Source: JBNKFQ01 sp050289385
GTDB taxonomy: Bacteria; Pseudomonadota; Gammaproteobacteria; Pseudomonadales; Porticoccaceae
Reading direction: 5' to 3'
DNA length: 23,831 nucleotides
NCBI GenBank assembly: GCA_050289385.1
Contig: JBNKFQ010000253.1
Location: 1 to 23,831, forward strand
The notes under the pieces are model-generated. The model ran no database searches. It was not told where the DNA came from and was given only the letters and a program-made list of their open reading frames with translations. Position numbers and translations under genes: made by a program. Shown here in pieces: positions 16,101 through 23,831 of this stretch; the first letter of the stretch is position 1, and the number at the start of each line of letters is the position of its first letter.

Positions 16101-16958
16101 TTATTTGAATATTTGATTGAAGAGAGCGGCAGCCCTTAAACCACCCTTCTGAAGCTGCGACTCCAGCAGAGGTTGGTTGTTGAAAACATAGCTGTAACTG
16201 AAGTCGGAATCGTAGCTGTCAACATCGTAGGCTTGCTTGCGGTACACGAGTGATTCATTGAGCCAGTCGATAGGTTCGCTGCCCTGAATTTTGGCGACTG
16301 CGGGAGCATCCAGTTTGTCGAGTTTGTCGGACAACTCCGAATAGCTGAGTTGCTGTGACTCCAGCAGATCTGTATCCCAGACGCCGTGCAGCTTTCTCGG
16401 TTGTCCAAACCATTCGACCTTGATTGAATTTCCGCCAAAGTCAGACAGATAACCGGTATGCAATGGTTGATGAATATCACCAACGATATGAACAATGAAT
16501 CTTACGGCGAATTGTTGCAGAGCTTTTTGATTCTTTGAGGCGTCGATATCGCCAAAGTATTGCGTCAGTCCGTCGCGAATGGGACCTTTTGGCACTTTTT
16601 CACCTTTCAGGATCGCGACGAAGGCGTTCAATGCCATATAGGCATCACCCTTGGCCTCCTTTTTGGAGTCTTCATAAGTTTCGTCGGGACCGACATTTAC
16701 AAAATGCCATTTTGCGGCTGTTGATGCCCAGAATTTCGGGTTGTCCGGTGAGGACCTCATTTCATCGGGCCATGTGGCAGCAATTGCCAGACTCTCCCCT
16801 GCCATAATCCTTCGTATCGCCTGCTGCGCAGCTGGTGACAGATGATTTTCAGCGATCTGGCCCACAGCCCGGTGGCCATTGGCACCAAAACTGAAAGCAA
16901 ATTGGGAATAAAAAGAAATAATGAAAACAACAAGCACAGACAGGCGAATAACTTGCAT
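16101..16958 (-). CDS. Secreted S1/P1-type zinc nuclease
   Basis: 285 residues; start at 16958 chosen because GGAGGGCCAT precedes it and a signal peptide follows directly (MQVIRLSVLVVFIISFYSQF). An in-frame extension to 17108 is not signal-like. Zinc ligands of P1 nuclease are all in place: H29 (ANGHR), D65 (ATWPDEM), H85 (WHFVNV), H157 and D161 (VHIVGDIHQPLH), H167, H191 and D195 (LHGVWDTD), with the same spacings as P1. The family cleaves single-stranded DNA and RNA and has 3'-nucleotidase activity. P1 starts with Trp1, whose backbone binds zinc; here the position 5 residues before H29 is F24. It is the first gene of the seven-gene operon, with its promoter presumably in the 16959-17659 gap. 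Confidence 0.9.
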   Translation of the reverse strand: MQVIRLSVLVVFIISFYSQFAFSFGANGHRAVGQIAENHLSPAAQQAIRRIMAGESLAIAATWPDEMRSSPDNPKFWASTAAKWHFVNVGPDETYEDSKKEAKGDAYMALNAFVAILKGEKVPKGPIRDGLTQYFGDIDASKNQKALQQFAVRFIVHIVGDIHQPLHTGYLSDFGGNSIKVEWFGQPRKLHGVWDTDLLESQQLSYSELSDKLDKLDAPAVAKIQGSEPIDWLNESLVYRKQAYDVDSYDSDFSYSYVFNNQPLLESQLQKGGLRAAALFNQIFK

Positions 16959-17659
16959 ATGGCCCTCCCTGGGGTCATCCAATGACAATGTTCTATTTTT
17001 TATTGAGTCCTGACCCATCAGTGTTGCGACTGATAAGTTCGAAACGAAGTCTAGAAGCTTGTGGTATACCTGTAAAGCCCCTGGTTCACATTCTGGTAAT
17101 TTTGCCAACGAATATTGACATTGAACCAGCCATTACCAGGTTAGCCAGGCTCTCGACTATTTCTGACAAGGTACGCAATTCCATTGCAAGCTACTACCCT
17201 GAATCTGTTTTGAACGTTTAATCAAATAAATCATTATTGCACTTCTCATACCCCGAAATACGGCATCGGTATCGCGATCAGCATTCTTCATACCATCATT
17301 GGTTAACGGGTGCATTTGAACAGAAACTTATGATGTCACCAGCGAGGATCTGGCTCACACCGTAAATTCATACAAGAATTTGTCCAGCGTTATACTTTCA
17401 GGCGTATGATGAGGTTCGGGGGATAACCCTTTAGATCCAGACATTGGTATAACCACCCAGTTATCTGCCATTATGAATCTGCAATCCAAGTAAGCGCTTT
17501 TCCACTATTTCGTAACTCTTCTGCATATCATCATATATTTATAATAATTCATTGAGGAATTTGCTCTGTCTTACGTATTAACCCTTGGGAGTCAAAGCGT
17601 GGCGACTATCGCCTGCGCCTACACATCACTCAAAAACCATAAGTCAAACAGAACATCCT
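16959..17659. other. Divergent intergenic region between the nuclease operon and the P450 gene
   Basis: About 700 bp without a gene I can support. Its end next to 16958 holds the operon's ribosome site. Near 17540-17545 a TATAAT stands in an AT-rich stretch upstream of the P450 gene, but a good -35 (TTGACA-like) at 17 bp is not visible. No clear palindrome, regulator site or RNA gene was found by eye. Small open frames here look like chance. Confidence 0.5.
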
Positions 17660-18904
17660 ATGGAAAGCATAAGGAGGGAGGTGGATACGCCGGAAACGAT
17701 TGCTGTTTGCACCGGACGAGTGAACCTTCTTAACTCCGACATGGCAACAGACCCCTATGCAGTCTACCGGCATCTGCTGGCCAACACGCCTGTCTGTCAG
17801 GTTGATCCTGGCGGGATGTGGGCGGTTAGTCGATATGCGGATGTGCGTTATGCGCTAAAACATCACGAGATATTCTCATCCGTCAACAGCCACGATATTT
17901 TGCAGCCGGAATGGCTTAAAAGTGATTTTATCCGCAACTATGCGATGGTGTTCGAAGACCCGCCACGACACACCCAACAGCGCCGGCTCGTCAACCATAT
18001 ATTCACCCGACAGGCACTTGAATATCTACGGCCAACCATGCACAAAACGGCACAATCCTTGCTCGACAGGATTGTGCCTGGAAAACCATTCGACTTTATG
18101 GCCGACTTCGCCATTCCGTATGCCGATAACATTCTTGCCCATTCGACTGGTATAGAGGACCAACGGTACCTGAAACAAATGCGAAGCTGGATCAGGCTGC
18201 TGGAAGAGCCGCCACTGGAGCCTGACCCGGATTACCTGGGAAAAATTGATCACCTGAGCCGTACACTGTTTCAGGATCTTTTAAGGCAGATCGAAAAGCG
18301 CCGGGAGTGCCCACAAGACGACATGGCCTCGAAACTGGCCCGTATACATTTGAATGACGGAGAATTCCTGACAGATGACATAATCGGCCAACTGGTGGAG
18401 CTAACCGTTATGGGAGGCATCCAACCAATCCCTCATATATTGGGTCAGGCTGTATTACACCTGGCTCACAACGCGAAACTGCTGGAAAAGCTGGCCGCTC
18501 AACCAGCACTGATACCCGCATTCGTCGATGAATTGATGCGCCACAGCTCATCGACTCATTTAATACCCCGGCGCACTCGCAATTCCGTCACGCTGTCCGG
18601 GGTAACTTTGCCAACCGGATCAAAAGTCGTGCTTGTCATTGCCGCCGCTAACCGCGATCCAACCTGGTTTTCCAATCCGGATACGTTCGATATTTCCCGA
18701 AAGAATATTGGCACCCACCTGGCATTTGGCACCGGTGCCCATATTTGCCTTGGCATTCATCTGGCGAAAATGGAATTGGTTATTGCTTTGGAAACTCTGC
18801 TAACCGCGCATGACCATTTTGAATGCCCTCCCAGGGACGAGTTAACCTGGTATTACACATTATTTGTTCATGGCGTACGGGAACTTCCAGTTCGTATGAA
18901 CTAG
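17660..18904 (+). CDS. Cytochrome P450 (bacterial soluble class) without the usual I-helix acid-alcohol pair
   Basis: 414 residues from the ATG at 17660. An alternative GTG at 17681 has AAGGAGG only 3 bases upstream, so the true start may be 7 codons later. The K-helix E291-L-M-R294 (ExxR) and the haem-ligand loop AFGTGAHICLG with C363 identify a P450. PTDPYAVYRH-type N-terminus (ATDPYAVYRHLLANTPV) is usual for soluble bacterial ones; an FAD/ferredoxin partner is not in the window. In the I helix, the usual AGxET(T) is replaced by GGIQ255-P256-I257-P258, so neither the acid nor the conserved threonine is present. It is followed 36 bp later by a TonB-dependent receptor, suggesting uptake and oxidation of a lipid, terpenoid or steroid-like compound (inference). 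Confidence 0.88.
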   Translation: MESIRREVDTPETIAVCTGRVNLLNSDMATDPYAVYRHLLANTPVCQVDPGGMWAVSRYADVRYALKHHEIFSSVNSHDILQPEWLKSDFIRNYAMVFEDPPRHTQQRRLVNHIFTRQALEYLRPTMHKTAQSLLDRIVPGKPFDFMADFAIPYADNILAHSTGIEDQRYLKQMRSWIRLLEEPPLEPDPDYLGKIDHLSRTLFQDLLRQIEKRRECPQDDMASKLARIHLNDGEFLTDDIIGQLVELTVMGGIQPIPHILGQAVLHLAHNAKLLEKLAAQPALIPAFVDELMRHSSSTHLIPRRTRNSVTLSGVTLPTGSKVVLVIAAANRDPTWFSNPDTFDISRKNIGTHLAFGTGAHICLGIHLAKMELVIALETLLTAHDHFECPPRDELTWYYTLFVHGVRELPVRMN

Positions 18905-18940
18905 TGTCGGATCAAAATAATCAGATCAATGGAGTTTGAA

Positions 18941-21118
18941 ATGAAACCACAAAAAATTATCTGTACCAGTCTGGTGGCAGTTGCGGTTGGCAGTCACGCA
19001 GGGGAAACCGACCAGAATATTTCAGACGCCGATACTGTTGATGATGGCACATTGGAAGAAGTGATCGTAAGCGCCGAAAAGCGCGACCAGTCATTGCAAG
19101 ACACGCCTATTGCCATATCGGTACTCAGTGCACAACAATTGGAGATGCAGGGTATTAGCAGCCTGGGTGACATGATGGACGGTATGGTGCCTTCTCTGCG
19201 GATATTGCCATATTCCAATACACCGTCCACTCTGGTAATGACTATTCGCGGCAACGGTCCTGGCGATGTTGGGCATGCCACCCGCGACGGCTCTGTCGCC
19301 GTTTATCTGGACGACTTTTTCCTGGGCCGCGCCTCGGGCCTGGATATGGAGCTGGTGGAGCTGGAGCGTATCGAGGTACTGCGCGGGCCCCAGGGTACTT
19401 TGTTCGGACGCAATGCGACTGGTGGAGCCATCAGTCTGGTGTCCAGGCGACCATCGGGGGAATTTGGTCTCAAGCAGACTCTTGAAGTCGGGAGTTTTGA
19501 TCAACACAGCAGCATCACCCATATTGATCTGCCAAAATGGGCAGGACTGAGCACCAAAATCGATTACGTTTTCACCGAACGAGACGGCTGGGTAAATAAT
19601 ACCGCCAGTGATGAGGCGGACTATAACGCCTGGCAAAAACAGGGCTTTCGGTTCAGCGCAAATCGAAACTTTGGCGAATCAGTGGAGCTGAACTACACCT
19701 ACACCAATACCCGCACTGACATGAGCCAAAACTATTTTCAGTTGTATCGGGATGATATTGGCATTATTGGCGTGGATGAAGGGCGGCAAACCACTACCCG
19801 GTATCCCATAGCGCCACTGCAACCCGGCAACAGCGATCAACAAATGCACAGTCTGAGGCTGGATTGGCAAGTTTCCGATGCTGTAAAAGCACAATCCCTC
19901 TCCTCCTGGCGAAAGCTGGATGATAAAGCCCGTAATAACTATGGAGGCGCCGCCTATTACGACGGCGTGGTGGAAGACGTCGATACGATACAAAAACAGT
20001 TTTCGCAGGAATTTCGCTTACTGGGTAGTTACGACAGGATTGAATGGGTAACGGGACTCTACTACTACAAGGAGGATGTCAGCGAGGCGATACGGGACTT
20101 CTTTTCACTCGATATTTTTGGCGACCCGCCCCTGACTCCGATTAATCCCCCTATCGAAGCTGGGCCAGAGCGCACAATTGTCTCCGATATTCGTTCGCAG
20201 GCGATCTACGGCCAAGCCACATGGACACCGCCGGTACTGGATGACCGTTTCGGGATTACCCTGGGCTTGCGACACTCACGGGAAGATCGTTGGGGCAAAC
20301 GCCTTACCGGCGGTTTTGTGCCGTTCGATTTAAAAACCAGCCAGACCGACCCCATGATCACACTGGAATACCAGGCAAGTGACCAGATATTAACCTATGC
20401 AAAATGGAGCAACGCCTATCGCAGTGGAGGGGTAAGTTCATTCTCGGTTGACCTTACGCCGTTTGACGCCGAAGACGTAAAAACCTTTGAACTGGGATTA
20501 AAAGCGGAAGGCTGGCATCAACGACTACGGGTAAATGCAGCGCTCTTTTCCACCGACTACCGCAATATGTTTATTGACGTTCTATCAGCAAATCTGGAAT
20601 TTTTGGAGACCATAAACGCCGCCAACAAAGTCACGGTAGATGGCGGGGAACTCGATTTAACTGTAAAAGCCACGGATAACCTGACGATTGGATTGAGCTA
20701 TACCTACCTGAGCGGCGACTTGCCCATGCAACCCAACCCCTACAACAGCAATATTGTGGAACGCTTTTACATGACCCAAACGCCCCGGCATGCCGGAGCG
20801 CTGAACCTGGATTACACCTTTGCCCCTCTGCGAATCGGTACATTTATCGGCCACCTGGATGTAATTTCCAGCAGTCGGCATAACCACTGGCCGACTGGTG
20901 GGCCGGGGCATCCGGACGCCTACACCCTTTTTAATGCTCGGTTGATTTTGAGCGACATTCCGCCGGGAACAGAAAATGGTGCGCTGAAAGTATCCCTGTG
21001 GGGCAAAAATCTGACCAACGAGGAATATGCAATATTTGGAGTTGACTTCGGTGTAACTGTGCTTAACACCTACAATGACCCACGCACAGTAGGCATTGGC
21101 GTTACTTGGGAATATTAG
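18941..21118 (+). CDS. TonB-dependent outer-membrane receptor
   Basis: 725 residues; start at 18941 is chosen since GGAG lies 6 bases ahead of it, the ATG at 18929 being part of that site. A signal peptide (MKPQKIICTSLVAVAVGSHA) is followed by an LEEVIVSAEKRDQSLQDTPI TonB-box/plug start, the plug loop LRGPQGTLFGRNATGGA, a 22-strand-type barrel, and the C-terminal strand VGIGVTWEY ending in an aromatic. It is the long-plug sphingomonad/marine type typical of carbohydrate- or lipid-compound importers, not of siderophore receptors with iron-box regulation. It is probably co-transcribed with the P450 (36 bp gap), and would bring in the P450 substrate or a related metabolite. Confidence 0.9.
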   Translation: MKPQKIICTSLVAVAVGSHAGETDQNISDADTVDDGTLEEVIVSAEKRDQSLQDTPIAISVLSAQQLEMQGISSLGDMMDGMVPSLRILPYSNTPSTLVMTIRGNGPGDVGHATRDGSVAVYLDDFFLGRASGLDMELVELERIEVLRGPQGTLFGRNATGGAISLVSRRPSGEFGLKQTLEVGSFDQHSSITHIDLPKWAGLSTKIDYVFTERDGWVNNTASDEADYNAWQKQGFRFSANRNFGESVELNYTYTNTRTDMSQNYFQLYRDDIGIIGVDEGRQTTTRYPIAPLQPGNSDQQMHSLRLDWQVSDAVKAQSLSSWRKLDDKARNNYGGAAYYDGVVEDVDTIQKQFSQEFRLLGSYDRIEWVTGLYYYKEDVSEAIRDFFSLDIFGDPPLTPINPPIEAGPERTIVSDIRSQAIYGQATWTPPVLDDRFGITLGLRHSREDRWGKRLTGGFVPFDLKTSQTDPMITLEYQASDQILTYAKWSNAYRSGGVSSFSVDLTPFDAEDVKTFELGLKAEGWHQRLRVNAALFSTDYRNMFIDVLSANLEFLETINAANKVTVDGGELDLTVKATDNLTIGLSYTYLSGDLPMQPNPYNSNIVERFYMTQTPRHAGALNLDYTFAPLRIGTFIGHLDVISSSRHNHWPTGGPGHPDAYTLFNARLILSDIPPGTENGALKVSLWGKNLTNEEYAIFGVDFGVTVLNTYNDPRTVGIGVTWEY

Positions 21119-21154
21119 TTTTGTGAGTGAATCGAGCGGCGCTTCTAATAAGAT

Positions 21155-21175
21155 GCCAGCCAGAAAATGGCTGGC
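21155..21175 (+). terminator. Stem-loop after the receptor gene
   Basis: GCCAGCCA, loop GAAAA, TGGCTGGC: a perfect 8-bp stem 36 bp after the receptor stop. No T-run follows, so it may be an attenuating or mRNA-end-stabilising hairpin rather than a complete Rho-independent terminator. The LuxR-family gene starts 31 bp later. Confidence 0.5.
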
Positions 21176-21206
21176 GTTGCATCAACAACATTGAAACGGA
21201 CATGCT

Positions 21207-21986
21207 ATGATTACAACCGGTAGGGATATAAAGAAATTTGAGGGGCACGTCAAAGACAGGTTAGGGCGAATCAGGCGTATCAGTTACCTGAAGCAACAAA
21301 TAGAGTGTATTGTTAACGACCTTGGTTTTTCACATTTTGATTTTTCGCTGATACCGTCAACCAAAAACAGTTTTGAATTAATGCTGACTTCCATACCCGA
21401 ATCATTCACCAATGCTTATGTTAGTGAAAAACTCTATCAACATGATCTGGGTCTGGAAGTCGCGTTACATGCAAGTCAACCCATCTATTTATCATCTATA
21501 TATGACGCAGCAAATCATCTCCCACCAGGTTCACAGACTAAATCGACAACCCATAAAATACAGGAATTAAGCGATGATTACGGATTTTTTGACTGCTACA
21601 CCATTCCTTTGGACTTGGAGAGAAGAGCTGGAAAAATTATATTTTCTGTCCTGTCAAAGGGTGAAAAGTCAATATGTTTCAAATCCAAAATAATGGAACG
21701 ACGAGCCGAACTTTACATTTTACTTCGTTACATTTATACAACAACCACCAATAATTTCCCGAATCACTTCCCTTACGTAGAGTCCACCCTGACGGAGAGG
21801 CAATCCCGAGTTATTAGCGCCTTTGCCCACGGCGCAAAATCCACACAACAAGTGGCCGAACAACTCCACATAAGTGTCAGCACAGTAAATAGACACTTGG
21901 AAATTATAAAGGAATCTCTTGGTGCCGCGTCTTTAGCTAATGCAGTATATATTGCAACAAAGAAAAATATTATTTCCCCGGACTGA
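21207..21986 (+). CDS. LuxR-family transcriptional regulator with autoinducer-binding domain (LuxR solo)
   Basis: 259 residues: an N-terminal ligand domain (~30-180, Autoind_bind-like) and a LuxR HTH (~194-255: LTERQSRVISAFAHGAKSTQ, ISVSTVNRHLEIIK). In the ligand domain Y71 and D80 align with the TraR acyl-homoserine-lactone contacts, but the Pro after the Asp is Leu81, the Trp57 position is Phe-like and the Trp85 position is Tyr94. It may therefore bind another ligand. No luxI synthase is visible. It lies 88 bp after the receptor, same strand, and may control the P450-receptor pair or be driven from its own promoter; binding sites were not identified. GGAC stands about 7 bases before the ATG. 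Confidence 0.85.
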   Translation: MITTGRDIKKFEGHVKDRLGRIRRISYLKQQIECIVNDLGFSHFDFSLIPSTKNSFELMLTSIPESFTNAYVSEKLYQHDLGLEVALHASQPIYLSSIYDAANHLPPGSQTKSTTHKIQELSDDYGFFDCYTIPLDLERRAGKIIFSVLSKGEKSICFKSKIMERRAELYILLRYIYTTTTNNFPNHFPYVESTLTERQSRVISAFAHGAKSTQQVAEQLHISVSTVNRHLEIIKESLGAASLANAVYIATKKNIISPD

Positions 21987-22042
21987 TCAAGATCTGTCTA
22001 CAATTCAACAATTAATAGCTAATGTGCAGATATGACCACCAA

Positions 22043-22699
22043 TTACATCAGATTCTGATCAGCAAAAGCCAGATAGCACGCAAAAAAAACAAGTACCGCG
22101 CTGGACCCATACTTGATGCAAGAATATGCTCTCCTGAATTGAAAGAGTTTATTACCAAAGACGTCTGCCAACAAACTCAGTATAGAAAAAACTAGTAATG
22201 CTGAAAGTACCATCAACCCTCCTAACTGCAACAGTTGTGTAAAGGCCGATCCGCTCCCGGACTTTACAAACGGAGGCAAGAAAAACATCAGGAATAGTGG
22301 TGTAAGTGCATTTGATCCAGTTATAAAAACGCCATTGCGATAAAGTGCGCCAAGGGAGCGTTCACCCAATTGGGTTTCTACAGTGGAGGTTTCTTCATTC
22401 AATTGCACCGGCATGGGTTGCCTGAGTGTCTGCCAAGCCACAAAAAGTAAATACAGTACGCCAGCCACTTTCAACAAATTGAAAGCCATTTCGGATGTTT
22501 GAAAAATAACAGTTAACCCCAAAGCCATTGCGACAACATGAATCATTGCAGCTGTGCATACACCCAGGGTAATGGCAATGCCCGCCGATCGTCCTTGCAG
22601 GGTGGACTGAGACAAAACAAGCACTAACTCTGGTCCCGGTATCAAGCAAAGCGACAAACAAACTGCGAAAAAGGTCAAAGCCACTTCCAGCTCTATCAC
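22043..22699 (-). CDS. LysE/RhtB-family amino-acid or metabolite exporter
   Basis: 218 residues from GTG 22699, with GGGAG six bases upstream; a longer frame to 22795 lacks a site and a hydrophobic start. LIPGPELVLVLSQSTLQGRSAG is the family's PGP motif and first loop; LGVCTAAMIHVV and further hydrophobic segments give about six membrane helices, with the polar loop QPMPVQLNEETSTVETQ between the third and fourth. It exports amino acids or related small metabolites at the inner membrane; substrate unknown. It converges with the LuxR gene (56 bp apart), so it is a separate unit. Confidence 0.87.
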   Translation of the reverse strand: MIELEVALTFFAVCLSLCLIPGPELVLVLSQSTLQGRSAGIAITLGVCTAAMIHVVAMALGLTVIFQTSEMAFNLLKVAGVLYLLFVAWQTLRQPMPVQLNEETSTVETQLGERSLGALYRNGVFITGSNALTPLFLMFFLPPFVKSGSGSAFTQLLQLGGLMVLSALLVFSILSLLADVFGNKLFQFRRAYSCIKYGSSAVLVFFACYLAFADQNLM

Positions 22700-22829
22700 G
22701 ACTTTCTCCCTGTAGCAATAGGAAACTTCTCCAACAATTTCATATACAACTTCAGTGCCGCCATCGTCGAGCTTGTACCAAGCTTCCCAAACCAACTGAA
22801 AATATTAAACACCACCAGAGATTCCAGGT

Positions 22830-23195
22830 ATGGACACTTGCCTTCACAATAACTGCGAAATTGCATTTGGAACAAAACCTGAACAGCATACCCCTACCAC
22901 ACACAAAAACAAGCGTGCCTCCAAACCTTTTGGAAAACCACCTTTTACCAATGACGACGTATATCTGCGCGGCGACACATTCGCACTGCATATGGTTTTA
23001 CCCAACGGCACCGAGATGACACCTTGCCACTTATCAGAATTTGAACTGCTAAAAATTGCCAACAGCTCCTACACTTTACTGGCAAGCCTGTATTCCGAAG
23101 AAGTTGACAAGAAGAACCAAAGACAACACCTCTACCACCGGGGATCCCCGATCGAAACTGCCCCTGAAACCATATGCCCGGCACATACATCATAG
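22830..23195 (+). CDS. Hypothetical small protein, doubtful
   Basis: A 121-codon frame divergent from the exporter gene. Residues ~45-92 (VYLRGDTFALHMVLPNGTEM, SEFELLKIANSSYTLLASLY) look protein-like; the ends (poly-charged KNKRASKPFGK, and TAPETICPAHTS) do not. No convincing ribosome site precedes the ATG. I do not recognise it. It could be a genuine short gene or a decayed fragment, since the sequence that follows is a pseudogene. Confidence 0.35.
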   Translation: MDTCLHNNCEIAFGTKPEQHTPTTHKNKRASKPFGKPPFTNDDVYLRGDTFALHMVLPNGTEMTPCHLSEFELLKIANSSYTLLASLYSEEVDKKNQRQHLYHRGSPIETAPETICPAHTS

Positions 23196-23243
23196 CTTCA
23201 AATTAAATAACGGAATATTAAACATCCACAATGCCTCACCCAG

Positions 23244-23654
23244 AAACCCCAGGCGTCCTTCCCTACCGAAGAAGTTACCAAATACCGGGAAATTATGAAG
23301 CTGACAAAATCATTTAATTACGAAGATTTTTACGCAGTCCCGGCCAAGTCAAAAACCGAAAAAAAGGGCGCTTTTATTATTTTGAGGCTCAACATGCCCC
23401 AATCTGAATTCCAAAACTGAATCAAGCAGTGTGAAGGTCGGCTCGAATCACTGTGCAGTACAATTGACCAATTTTGTTCAGAGCAATTTGAAAGCCACGA
23501 TAATGACAACAGAATACTTTTCCCAACATTACCCGCACGCCCAACAGAATTGTTAACCTATATGGCCTTCCACGGCTGTACACTTTATCAGGCAGCAGAA
23601 CGCTTGCACATAAGTGTCAAATAGCATATCACTGCTGCCAGGGCAAGGCTATTT
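23244..23654 (+). pseudogene. LuxR-family regulator, inactivated by two stop codons
   Basis: One frame reads from about 23244 through MKLTKSFNYEDFYAVPAK, GAFIILRLNMPQSEFQN, a TGA (23418-23420), IKQCEGRLESLCSTID, TELLTYMAFHGCTLYQAAER, LHISVK, a TAG (23622-23624) and HITAARARL. The last part matches the LuxR HTH pattern (T..LL..mA.G.tl..aA..L.IS.K..n.HI..AR.rL) with the recognition helix cut by TAG. The 5' end is uncertain and no upstream ligand-binding part is intact. It overlaps the end of the ParA-like gene on the other strand. Sequence error as the cause of both stops cannot be excluded. Confidence 0.7.
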
Positions 23655-23831
23655 TGCCTCCAGCGCATTAAACAACTGTCGATAGGCAACAGCGCCACGA
23701 GTCTTGGGATTTAACAACGGCAATGGTTTTTTCGCTGCTTGCGCCTCGTCAAATTCGGAGTCCTCTGGCACAAAAGCACCCCAAACCTGGTCTTTATATT
23801 TTTCTCGCAATGCATTGAGAGCAAATTCTGC
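23649..23831 (-). CDS. ParA-like ATPase, C-terminal end (N-terminus outside window)
   Basis: The minus strand ends a gene at 23649-23651. The last 60 residues read AEFALNALREKYKDQVWGAF, VPEDSEFDEAQAAKKPLPLL, NPKTRGAVAYRQLFNALEAK. This resembles the C-terminal portion of ParA/Soj/MinD-family P-loop ATPases (V...iP.d..f.eA...kkPl...pktrGa.aY..l). The Walker motifs lie beyond the window. It overlaps the 3' end of the LuxR pseudogene by a few bases. Whether it serves chromosome or plasmid partition cannot be told. Confidence 0.7.
   Translation of the reverse strand, partial: AEFALNALREKYKDQVWGAFVPEDSEFDEAQAAKKPLPLLNPKTRGAVAYRQLFNALEAK

Noticed and set aside
16982..17221. Plus-strand 79-codon frame upstream of the nuclease gene
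   Set aside because: No ribosome site and no recognisable domain; treated as non-coding.
21119..21206. Rho-independent terminator with T-run after the receptor
   Set aside because: The stem is good but no T-run follows, so it was left as a stem-loop of lower confidence.
1..23831. CRISPR array, rRNA, complete tRNA, phage structural genes, toxin-antitoxin or restriction systems
   Set aside because: Looked for and not seen; the only tRNA sequence is a 3' half, and no repeat array with spacers exists.

Overview
The window looks like chromosomal DNA of a heterotrophic, probably marine gammaproteobacterium. This rests on a SoxR/sox-box pair identical in layout to the enterobacterial one, a sphingomonad-style TonB-dependent receptor, a LuxR solo, a LysE exporter and secreted hydrolases. 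The exact genus cannot be read from the sequence. Most genes are of moderate GC, but 3.5-6.7 kb is visibly AT-richer, which suggests later acquisition.

Layout. (1) 1-3465 is a scarred accessory junction: the 3' part of an IS110-family transposase with its downstream non-coding region; an intact soxR with a divergent SoxR-controlled VOC (glyoxalase-fold) gene; the stump of an FMN-reductase gene cut by an ISL3-family remnant; a 3' half of tRNA-Lys(UUU) that looks like an integration scar; a headless hypothetical gene; and an IS66-family end sitting inside an IS3-family element. (2) 3553-6717 (minus) holds a small secreted TonB-C-like protein and a large secreted M4/thermolysin-like metalloprotease. 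(3) 6794-16958 (minus) is a compact seven-gene operon: S1/P1 nuclease, glycyl radical enzyme (GRE), DyP-type peroxidase, EEP-family phosphodiesterase/nuclease, 5'-nucleotidase-like metallophosphatase, amidohydrolase, membrane protein. Gaps are 2 to 36 bp. (4) After about 700 bp without a recognised gene, 17660-21118 (plus) encodes a cytochrome P450 and a TonB-dependent receptor, followed by a LuxR-family regulator at 21207-21986. (5) The right end has a LysE/RhtB exporter, a doubtful small gene, a LuxR-family pseudogene with two in-frame stops, and the C-terminal end of a ParA-like ATPase cut by the window edge.

How the genes may work together. The best candidate for an undescribed system is region 3. 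Several secreted or envelope phosphoesterases (S1/P1, EEP, 5'-nucleotidase) plus an amidohydrolase could degrade exported or environmental nucleotides or a related phospho-ester. They are co-transcribed with a cytoplasmic oxygen-sensitive GRE and a haem peroxidase. No radical-SAM activase lies in the window. That GRE-DyP pairing and the missing activase are the oddest facts here; the pathway is inference. Region 4 reads as uptake (receptor), oxidation (P450) and possibly regulation (LuxR solo) of a hydrophobic compound. The P450 lacks the usual I-helix acid-alcohol pair.
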